A stretch of DNA of 5,342 nt, from contig JAJBTG010000028.1 in assembly GCA_020860985.1 (NCBI GenBank), forward strand, positions 1-5,342, written 5' to 3'. Positions 1 through 5,016 of the stretch are shown in pieces. The position numbers were made by a program, and so were the translations under genes. This DNA is from Oscillospiraceae bacterium. Its GTDB lineage: Bacteria > Bacillota > Clostridia > UBA1381. Under the pieces are notes generated by a model that saw only the letters and a program-made list of their open reading frames with translations, was not told where the DNA came from and ran no database searches. The stretch's first letter is position 1. Every line of letters begins with the position of its first letter.

Positions 1-206
1 ACACACTCTATATAAGCGTGACTAACCTTTTTGCGATGATACAGCTCGGCAACCCTGTCCAGACGCTCGTCGGGAACATCCACAAAACCGACAATAGGCT
101 CGATTGTGCAGAACGGATAATTCGCCGACTCCGCGCCCGCCTGCGTTATTGCGTTAAATAAGGTTGATTTGCCGACATTCGGCAGCCCCACAATTCCAAG
201 TTTCAT
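1..206 (-). CDS. ychF: Redox-regulated ATPase YchF (N-terminal part, truncated by window edge)
   Basis: YchF is a universally conserved Obg-family P-loop protein that binds ribosomes and prefers ATP over GTP. The 68 codons visible begin [19 protein letters not shown], with the Walker A/G1 motif GLPNVGKS at residues 7-14. They continue with the family signature around [10 protein letters not shown] (residues 28-37) and the start of the switch region, and then run off the window at base 1. The family is about 365 residues long, so the G4 (NxxE) and C-terminal TGS regions lie outside. The ATG at 206-204 is chosen because it matches the invariant YchF N-terminus and has an AAAGGA ribosome binding site about 11 bases upstream on the minus strand. 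The gene is divergent from the response regulator and has its own likely promoter at 277-305. What is seen is the P-loop and the N-terminal signature; the function is established for the family. Confidence 0.96.
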   Translation of the reverse strand, partial: MKLGIVGLPNVGKSTLFNAITQAGAESANYPFCTIEPIVGFVDVPDERLDRVAELYHRKKVSHAYIEC

Positions 207-234
207 TATTCTATTCGTCCTTTCGTATGCCTTA

Positions 235-276
235 AAATTCATAAGCGGCATAATTTTGTAAAATTTTTATGAATTT
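235..276. repeat. Nested inverted repeats abutting the ychF -10 box (possible operator)
   Basis: AAATTCATAA at 235-244 is a perfect 10-bp inverted partner of TTATGAATTT at 267-276. Inside it lies a second palindrome, AATTTT-GT-AAAATT, at 252-265. The outer right arm directly touches the predicted minus-strand -10 hexamer (277-282), and the predicted ychF start point (about 270) falls within that arm. The element would therefore act as a DNA site for a dimeric repressor rather than as an intact leader hairpin. The region is AT-rich, so a chance origin is possible. No regulator family is recognised. Confidence 0.35.
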
Positions 277-305
277 ATTATATAACATTTAAAAGATTTT
301 CGCAA
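277..305 (-). promoter_or_regulatory. Predicted sigma-A promoter for ychF
   Basis: On the minus strand, TTGCGA (305-300, 4/6 match to TTGACA) is separated by 17 bases from a perfect TATAAT (282-277). Transcription would start near 270, giving a leader of about 64 bases before the ychF ATG. Position, orientation and spacing all fit a housekeeping promoter. It has not been tested. Confidence 0.65.
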
Positions 306-310
306 TAGTC

Positions 311-339
311 TTTATTATTTTTTATTTTTGTGTTATACT
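311..339 (+). promoter_or_regulatory. Predicted extended -10 promoter for the two-component operon
   Basis: The sequence TGTTATACT at 331-339 is an extended -10 element (TGn followed by TATACT, 5/6 to consensus). The matching -35 position at 17-base spacing is TTTATT (311-316), only 3/6, which is common with extended -10 promoters and with promoters needing an activator. Transcription would start near 346, leaving about 38 bases of leader with the ribosome binding site at its end. OmpR-family regulators often autoregulate, but no convincing direct-repeat binding site was seen. Confidence 0.45.
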
Positions 340-363
340 TAAGCTGTACACAAAATATATGTG

Positions 364-376
364 AAAGGAAAGGTGG
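364..376 (+). promoter_or_regulatory. Ribosome binding site fixing the response regulator start
   Basis: The purine-rich stretch AAAGGAAAGGTGG ends 7 bases before the ATG at 384. It decides between this ATG and an in-frame GTG at 330. The GTG would overlap the promoter -10 element and would add 18 residues (including CTQN and KGGKK) that do not belong to a receiver domain. Confidence 0.8.
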
Positions 377-383
377 CAAAAAA

Positions 384-1070
384 ATGTCAAATAATAAGGC
401 TTTAATAGTTGACGATGATGAAAACATAGTGGAGCTTATCCGATTATATCTTGAAAAGGAGGGATTTTCCACTATAACCGCAAACAACGGATTAAGAGCG
501 GTCGAGCTTTTTAAATCGGAAACCCCGTCGATTGTCGTTCTTGACGTTATGATGCCGGAAATGGACGGTTGGCAGGTATGCCGCGAGATTCGCCGCGTAA
601 GCAATATACCTATTATAATGCTTACCGCTAAGGGCGAAACCTTCGATAAGGTTCTCGGACTGGAGCTGGGTGCGGACGATTATATGGTAAAGCCGTTTGA
701 AACGAAGGAGCTTGTCGCGCGCGTAAAGGCGGTTCTGCGCCGCAGCGAGGCAAAGGAAACATCAACCGAAAAGGAAATAGTATTCCCCGGATTGATGATA
801 AACCTTTCAAATTACGAATTGAAGATAAACGGCAAAATAACGGAAATCCCCCCCAAAGAGCTGGAGCTTCTGTATTTTCTCGCGTCCAATCCCAACAGAG
901 TGTTCACGCGCGAGCAGCTTCTTGAGGAGGTTTGGGGCTTTGACTATTTCGGCGACTCGAGAACCGTGGACGTACATATCAAGCGTTTAAGGGAGAAGCT
1001 TGAGGGCGTCGAGGAAAACTGGCAGCTAAAGACTGTTTGGGGCGTTGGATATAAATTCGAGGTAAGGTAA
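384..1070 (+). CDS. OmpR/PhoB-family response regulator transcription factor
   Basis: This is a DNA-binding response regulator of 228 residues, phosphorylated by a partner histidine kinase and then acting on promoters. The receiver domain (about residues 5-119) has the acidic pocket D10/D11, the phospho-acceptor D54 in VVLDVMMPEMDG, the conserved switch T81 and the K103 of the KPF motif. After a short linker, the winged-helix effector (about 132-228) shows PPKELELLYFLASNP, FTREQLLEEVWG and the recognition helix region DSRTVDVHIKRLREKL (191-206), ending in the typical WGVGYKF. Its length is normal for the PhoB/WalR/ResD group. The start at 384 is supported by a strong ribosome binding site. 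The histidine kinase gene begins 3 bases after the stop, so the two are co-transcribed partners. The regulon cannot be inferred from the sequence, so no symbol is given. Confidence 0.96.
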   Translation: MSNNKALIVDDDENIVELIRLYLEKEGFSTITANNGLRAVELFKSETPSIVVLDVMMPEMDGWQVCREIRRVSNIPIIMLTAKGETFDKVLGLELGADDYMVKPFETKELVARVKAVLRRSEAKETSTEKEIVFPGLMINLSNYELKINGKITEIPPKELELLYFLASNPNRVFTREQLLEEVWGFDYFGDSRTVDVHIKRLREKLEGVEENWQLKTVWGVGYKFEVR

Positions 1071-1073
1071 CCG

Positions 1074-2498
1074 ATGTTTAAGAGTATTTTTCAGCGTTTG
1101 TTCTGGACAAACGTTGCGATTTTGATTTTGGTTTTTATATCGGTTGCAGTTTCCGTCAGTATTTTTGTGAGCAATTATACGATAAGCAAGCAGATTAATT
1201 CAATCATATCCATAAGCGATACGGTTGAGCATTGGTCGGGAACGCTGCAAATCGAGGATACCGATGTCCGCGAGTGGGACGTGTATCAGCAGACGCTGGA
1301 CGCATGGGGAGAATTTCTGAAGGCGGATATAATAGTCGTAAACAAGGACGGCGAGCTTACCGGCAGCACCTGCGATATTACGACCGTTCCCGAGGATTTC
1401 CTTGAGGATATAATGAACGGCGGCAGAGTTATAGAAAAGACCACGTTTAACGGGGCATATCAGATGCGCGTTCTTTCAATCGGACTTCCCGTGCGGTACA
1501 ATGGAACGATTATCGGCGCGATGTTTTTCAATTCGTATCTTCCCGATATAAAAAGGTCAACCACGGATTTGATTCTCCTGTTTATGGTAGCGTCGATATT
1601 TTCAATATGCTTCGCGTTTGTGCTGGTTTATGTCCAGTCTAGGCGAATATCGAAGCCGATAGGCGAGATTAACTATGTCGCGCAGAATATAGCCGCGGGC
1701 AATTTTTCCGAACGCGTTAAGGTTACAAGCGGCGATGAAATAGGTCAGCTTGCCTCAAGCTTTAACTTTATGGCGGCATCGATTGAGGATTTGGAAAATC
1801 AGCGCCAGAGCTTTGTTTCCGATGTTTCTCATGAGCTTCGCACGCCGATGACAAGTATCTCGGGATTTATAGAGGGAATCCTGGACGGAACAATTCCCGA
1901 GGAAAAGAGAGCCGATTACTTACGCATAGTCCTCGATGAAACGAGGCGTCTTACAAGACTTGTAAACGACCTTTTGGATATGTCGAAAATGTCCTCGAGC
2001 GAATATCAGCTTGATATTAAAAAATTCGACATTAACGAGCTTATACGTATCTGTATAATCAGTCTTGAGGGAAAGATTTCCGACAGAAATCTTGACTTAA
2101 ATGTTGATTTTTCAAAGGACGTGATAAATGTTTTGGCGGACCAGGATTCAATAAAAAGAGTCCTGATAAACCTCATGGACAACGCTATAAAATTCAGTTA
2201 TCCGAACACCATAATCGGCATAAACACATGGATTGAGGACGGCAGAGCGCATATATGCATAGGCAATTTCGGCGACGGAATTGACGGCGCGGATTTGAGC
2301 AATGTCTTTAACCGCTTCTATAAAACGGATAAATCGCGCACAAATTCAAATAACAAGAGCGGTGCGGGTCTGGGGCTTTCCCTCGTCAAAAATATTCTCA
2401 CTCTCCATAAGCAAAGCATATGGGTTGAAAGTGTCGATACAAAGGAAGGCAGTAAGGCTAAATACACAAAATTTACATTTACTTTGGAACTTGCGTAA
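1074..2498 (+). CDS. Membrane sensor histidine kinase (HAMP, HisKA, HATPase_c)
   Basis: This is the partner kinase of the upstream response regulator, 474 residues long. TM1 covers about residues 12-33. An extracytoplasmic region of about 130 residues follows, with a PAS/Cache-like look (ADIIVVNKDGELTGS ... LPVRYNGTIIGAMFFN). TM2 covers about 166-187 and HAMP about 188-240. In the HisKA helix SHELRTP the phospho-acceptor is H253. The ATPase domain has the N box N370 in LMDNAIKFS, an atypical G1 box NFGDGI (398-403, Asn where Asp is usual), RFYKTDKSR, and the G2 box GAGLGL (430-435). The ATG at 1074 has GAGG/AAGG ribosome binding sequence inside the end of the preceding gene, only 3 bases after its stop, which implies translational coupling. 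The architecture is that of PhoR/WalK-type Gram-positive kinases. The signal sensed is unknown, and no neighbouring transport or resistance gene helps. Confidence 0.95.
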   Translation: MFKSIFQRLFWTNVAILILVFISVAVSVSIFVSNYTISKQINSIISISDTVEHWSGTLQIEDTDVREWDVYQQTLDAWGEFLKADIIVVNKDGELTGSTCDITTVPEDFLEDIMNGGRVIEKTTFNGAYQMRVLSIGLPVRYNGTIIGAMFFNSYLPDIKRSTTDLILLFMVASIFSICFAFVLVYVQSRRISKPIGEINYVAQNIAAGNFSERVKVTSGDEIGQLASSFNFMAASIEDLENQRQSFVSDVSHELRTPMTSISGFIEGILDGTIPEEKRADYLRIVLDETRRLTRLVNDLLDMSKMSSSEYQLDIKKFDINELIRICIISLEGKISDRNLDLNVDFSKDVINVLADQDSIKRVLINLMDNAIKFSYPNTIIGINTWIEDGRAHICIGNFGDGIDGADLSNVFNRFYKTDKSRTNSNNKSGAGLGLSLVKNILTLHKQSIWVESVDTKEGSKAKYTKFTFTLELA

Positions 2499-2507
2499 TT
2501 CTCGTTC

Positions 2508-2536
2508 TTGACACGGCGCTTAATTAGGTGTAAAAT
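2508..2536 (+). promoter_or_regulatory. Strong predicted sigma-A promoter for galT
   Basis: A perfect TTGACA (2508-2513) is followed after exactly 17 bases by TAAAAT (2531-2536, 5/6). Transcription would start near 2543, giving a leader of about 30 bases with AGGAGG at 2559-2564, 8 bases before the ATG. The promoter begins only 9 bases after the histidine kinase stop and no terminator separates them. galT is therefore probably transcribed independently, with possible read-through from the two-component operon. Confidence 0.8.
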
Positions 2537-2572
2537 ATTTAATAGTGAATTAATTATTAGGAGGATATTATT

Positions 2573-3550
2573 ATGGCTGAATTACGTTGGAACCCGCTTA
2601 TTAAGGATTGGGTTATGATTGCATCACACCGTCAGAACAGACCGCAGATGCCAAAGGACTGGTGTCCGTTCTGTCCCGGCTCGGGCAAGGTACCGGACCA
2701 TTTTACGGTGTATAAATATGACAATGATTTCCCCGCGCTTTCGCAGAACCCGCCGGAGCCGGACGATGTTGAAACAAGAATTTACAAAACAAAGCCGTCC
2801 TACGGCAAGTGTGAGGTTATTCTTTATTCGCCCGAGCATACGGTAACGCTGCCGGAGCTGCCGGAAAATCATATAAGAGAGCTTGTTGATTTATGGACGG
2901 AGCGTTTCGTTGAAATCAGCAAGGACGAAAAAATTAAATATGTGTTTATATTTGAAAACCGCGGCGATGTTGTCGGCGTTACAATGCCGCACCCGCACGG
3001 TCAGATTTACGGATATTCCGTAATCCCGAAAAAGCTCGAGCTTGAGATGGCTTCATGTAAGGAGCACTTTGAGGAATCGGGTAACTGTCTTGTCTGCGAT
3101 ATGATTGAGGACGAGGTTAACGCAAAGAAAAGAGTTATCATCGAGAATGAGGACTTTATAACATTTCTGCCGTTCTTCTGCGAATACCCCTACGGTATGT
3201 ACATAGCGGCAAAGCGTCATATCCAGAATCTTTCGCAAATGACGGACAGAGAAAAGAATAATCTCGCAAAAATTCTAAAGGAAACAGCCGGCACTCTTGA
3301 CAGCCTGTTCGACTATACATTCCCGTACATGATGTGTATGTATCAGAACCCCGTAAACGGAGAGGACGTTTCCGATTATTATCATTTCCATATTGCGTTC
3401 TATCCTCCTATGAGAAGCGCGGATAAGGTTAAGTTCAACGCTTCCTCGGAAACGGGAGCATGGGCGCACTGCAATCCGACCGCTCCCGAGGAAAAGGCGG
3501 AGGAGCTTAGAGCCGCACACGAGAAATTCCTTAAAAAAATTAACGGTTGA
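2573..3550 (+). CDS. galT: Galactose-1-phosphate uridylyltransferase (HIT superfamily)
   Basis: GalT catalyses UDP-glucose + galactose-1-phosphate to glucose-1-phosphate + UDP-galactose in the cytoplasmic Leloir pathway. The 325-residue protein starts with the typical RWNPLIKDWVMIASHRQNRP. It carries the zinc-site cysteines C31 and C34 (CPFC) and H89 in SPEH. The active site is HPHGQ at 140-144, in which H140 matches the zinc ligand and H142 the uridylylated nucleophile of E. coli GalT. The second half has CLVC, PFFCEYPYGMYIAAKRH and YHFHIAFYPP, corresponding to the second HIT-like domain and its metal-binding histidines. All key residues are present and the length is normal for the clostridial/actinobacterial form. 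The ATG at 2573 has a perfect AGGAGG 8 bases upstream. No galK, galE or sugar transporter is in the window, so the gene stands apart from a classical gal operon here. Confidence 0.96.
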   Translation: MAELRWNPLIKDWVMIASHRQNRPQMPKDWCPFCPGSGKVPDHFTVYKYDNDFPALSQNPPEPDDVETRIYKTKPSYGKCEVILYSPEHTVTLPELPENHIRELVDLWTERFVEISKDEKIKYVFIFENRGDVVGVTMPHPHGQIYGYSVIPKKLELEMASCKEHFEESGNCLVCDMIEDEVNAKKRVIIENEDFITFLPFFCEYPYGMYIAAKRHIQNLSQMTDREKNNLAKILKETAGTLDSLFDYTFPYMMCMYQNPVNGEDVSDYYHFHIAFYPPMRSADKVKFNASSETGAWAHCNPTAPEEKAEELRAAHEKFLKKING

Positions 3551-3579
3551 TTAATGAAATCGCCGCGCGGTTTCATTAA
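3551..3579 (+). terminator. Hairpin directly after galT (possible terminator, no U-tract)
   Basis: TTAATGAAA (3551-3559) pairs with TTTCATTAA (3571-3579). The stem continues inward through one G-U pair and three G-C pairs (3560-3563 with 3567-3570) to a 3-base loop, 13 pairs in all. It begins immediately after the galT TGA. The following bases are AAAGC rather than a run of T, so it is not a classical intrinsic terminator on either strand. It may stabilise the 3' end of the galT mRNA or act together with the second hairpin at 3613-3642. The hairpin is certain from the sequence; its function is inferred. Confidence 0.5.
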
Positions 3580-3612
3580 AAGCTAAAACTTACACCGCAG
3601 AGCTTTACAAAT

Positions 3613-3642
3613 AAAGGGGACACTAAAATTTAGTGTCCCTTT
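3613..3642. terminator. Near-perfect hairpin between convergent genes, likely bidirectional terminator
   Basis: GGGACACTAAA (3617-3627) and TTTAGTGTCCC (3629-3639) are perfect inverted copies. They are flanked by AAA (3613-3615) on the left and TTT (3640-3642) on the right, with one extra G at 3616. On the plus strand the stem is followed by TTTGGTTTATT, and on the minus strand by CTTTATTTG; both are short, interrupted U-tracts. The location between convergent galT and the minus-strand GTPase gene suits a shared terminator. The arms also belong to the repeat cluster described at 3613-3674. Confidence 0.55.
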
Positions 3643-3674
3643 GGTTTATTGTCCCTTTGTTATTTAGTGTCCCT
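3613..3674. repeat. REP-like cluster: one inverted and three direct copies of an 11-mer
   Basis: The unit TTTAGTGTCCC occurs at 3629-3639, at 3645-3655 with one mismatch (TTTATTGTCCC), and at 3663-3673. Its inverse GGGACACTAAA lies at 3617-3627. The first two direct copies form a 16-base tandem (3629-3644 and 3645-3660) differing at two positions. The last copy overlaps the stop codon and final codons of the minus-strand gene. The form (short GGGACA.../...TGTCCC palindrome in an intergenic region) resembles the REP-like palindromes found in many Bacillota near RAYT (Y1 transposase) genes. That link is inference, as no transposase is in the window. Confidence 0.65.
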
Positions 3675-4473
3675 GCTTTGAAAGATATGCGCTGATTTCC
3701 TTATCCGCGCGTCTGACCTCGTCTAAAAGCTCATCGGCGGACATACGAAACGCGCCGCCTCCCATAATGATAATCTGTTCGATATTATCCGAGGTCGCAA
3801 CTCTGACGCGATGCTTTTTTCCAAGCTCGCGCGTTACCTTTTCTATATACATATCCGCCGTTTCCGCTTCCTTTGTATACACAACGCTGATATTGTTTAT
3901 TGTTTCAATCTCGCGGTCATTTCCCTTTACCTTGTACGCGTCAAAAACGAGTATCAGCTCGCACTGCCTAAAGCCGCGGTAATTGCAAAGTATGTCGATA
4001 AGCCTGTTTCGAGCGGAGTCCAAATCCTTTTCTGCAAGCTCCTTAAGCTCATCCCACGCAAATATTATATTATAGCCGTCAACAAGCAGATACTCCGGTC
4101 CTTTCGGTATCGGCTTCGCCTTCGGATATTTCCTCGGAGCGGTTTTGCTTGTTTTGAGCGCGGTATGCGGCTTACGCTGAATTTTCCCGTAGGTGCTTTC
4201 AAAAATCCGCGTCAGCTCCTTATCCTCCAAAACACTGTCAAGATATTCCTTTACGCGCTGAGCGACAATCCGCGGCTCCTCATCCTCCTCCGTTTCCGGC
4301 TGCCATGCGCTCTCCAAATGCATATGCTGCGGAACCTCGTCCCATTTTACCGTAAAGCCCGCGCCATGTGAGCAGAACACCGAATCCGCCGGATTTTCCG
4401 TATCGGCGTCACTGTTATAGCCTATCTCGGAAATAACCTCGTCCGCGTTATGGCAGGGTCTGTATCCGCTCAC
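3664..4473 (-). CDS. C-terminal open segment: end of domain V, linker and NYN (YacP/Rae1-like) ribonuclease domain
   Basis: The segment downstream of the second internal stop is 269 codons from a GTG at 4473, or slightly longer from the stop. Residues 1-55 finish the EF-G-like domain V (PCHN, VFCSHGAGFTVKWDEV, HMHLES). Residues 57-125 are a low-complexity linker, first acidic (ETEEDEE) then rich in Lys/Pro. Residues 127-264 match YacP/Rae1: LLVDGYNIIFAW (D132), LVFDAYKVKG (D178), YTKEAETADMYIEK (D207), VATSDNIEQ (D229) and GAFRMSADELLDEV. B. subtilis Rae1 is a ribosome-associated endonuclease acting on mRNA in the A site. All acidic positions expected of an active PIN/NYN fold are present. 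The GTG at 4473 has no clear ribosome binding site, so independent expression is doubtful. The last codons (Gln-Gly-His-stop) lie inside a copy of the intergenic repeat. Confidence 0.6.
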   Translation of the reverse strand: MSGYRPCHNADEVISEIGYNSDADTENPADSVFCSHGAGFTVKWDEVPQHMHLESAWQPETEEDEEPRIVAQRVKEYLDSVLEDKELTRIFESTYGKIQRKPHTALKTSKTAPRKYPKAKPIPKGPEYLLVDGYNIIFAWDELKELAEKDLDSARNRLIDILCNYRGFRQCELILVFDAYKVKGNDREIETINNISVVYTKEAETADMYIEKVTRELGKKHRVRVATSDNIEQIIIMGGGAFRMSADELLDEVRRADKEISAYLSKQGH

Positions 4474-4512
4474 TATACAGGAAAGTCTGCCCCTGCCGCG
4501 ATTGTAGTCGGA

Positions 4513-4992
4513 TTACTGAAAATCACGCATTTTTGAAACGGGAGCACTGCCGGATTTAACGGACATATCGCCGCGTATTTCCGGCTGCGAGAAATCCCCT
4601 CCCATTTGCTGAATATCAGTCATGGCGCGTCCGACAGATTCGGGCGGCACCTCCAATTTAAATTCATACCATGGTTCAAGCAGTACGCTTTTCGCGGATT
4701 TCAATCCCTGCCTTACCGCGCGGTAGGTAGCCTGACGGAAATCTCCGCCCTCCGTATGCTTTTGGTGCGCGCGTCCGGCTATAAGCGTAATTTTCATATC
4801 GGTAATCGGTGAGCCGGTAAGAACACCGATATGCTTTTTTTCTTTTAGATGTGTTAAAATCAGCCGCTGCCAGTTTCTGTCGAGTAAATCCTCGCCGCAA
4901 TTCGCCGCGAATTGAAGTCCGCTTCCCTGCTCTCCCGGTTCAAGCAGCAGATGAACCTCCGCATAATGTCTTAAGGGGTCATAATGCCCCAC
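4513..4992 (-). CDS. Middle open segment: domains IV-V of the interrupted EF-G-like GTPase
   Basis: This 159-codon segment lies between the two internal stops, in the same frame as both neighbours. It carries GHYDPLRHYAEVHLLLEPGE at the start of domain IV, then GVLTGSPITDMKITLIAGRAH, HTEGGDFRQATYRAVRQGL and SVLLEPWYEFKLEVPPESVGRA leading into domain V, and it ends at APVSKMRDFQ before the TAA. In EF-G and Tet proteins this region reaches into the ribosomal A site. Eight in-frame codons between the first stop and the GTG at 4992 (reading TIAEAVEG) are also good family sequence, so the real frame continues upstream. A GGAGG at 5008-5004, 11 bases before the GTG, could by chance allow re-initiation. 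It is best read as part of the pseudogene rather than as a separate gene. Confidence 0.45.
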   Translation of the reverse strand: MGHYDPLRHYAEVHLLLEPGEQGSGLQFAANCGEDLLDRNWQRLILTHLKEKKHIGVLTGSPITDMKITLIAGRAHQKHTEGGDFRQATYRAVRQGLKSAKSVLLEPWYEFKLEVPPESVGRAMTDIQQMGGDFSQPEIRGDMSVKSGSAPVSKMRDFQ

Positions 4993-5003
4993 TCCCTCGA
5001 CCG

Positions 5004-5008
5004 CCTCC
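5004..5008 (-). promoter_or_regulatory. Chance Shine-Dalgarno-like GGAGG downstream of the first internal stop
   Basis: GGAGG on the minus strand (5008-5004) lies 9 bases after the first TAA and 11 bases before an in-frame GTG (4992). It falls in codons of the conserved EAVEG sequence, so it is probably coding sequence that happens to resemble a ribosome binding site. It matters only because it could permit re-initiation and production of a domain IV-V fragment. Confidence 0.25.
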
Positions 5009-5016
5009 GCAATAGT

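Noticed and set aside
330..383. Upstream GTG start extending the response regulator by 18 residues
   Set aside because: It overlaps the predicted -10 element, adds sequence foreign to receiver domains, and the ATG at 384 has a strong ribosome binding site 7 bases upstream.
2302..2511. Short plus-strand frame overlapping the end of the histidine kinase
   Set aside because: It lies out of frame within the conserved ATPase domain and has no recognisable protein features.
2520..2553. TTAATT/AATTAA inverted pair around the galT -10 as an operator
   Set aside because: The arms are only 6 bases in a very AT-rich stretch and are expected by chance.
3613..3674. CRISPR array
   Set aside because: The repeat units are only 11-16 bases, spaced by 0-7 bases, with no spacer-like unique segments and no cas genes.
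3811..4371. Plus-strand open frame of 186 codons opposite the NYN region
   Set aside because: It is antisense to a recognisable protein in the other strand, has no family resemblance or plausible ribosome binding site, and is rich in Arg/Leu/Phe as expected for a shadow frame.
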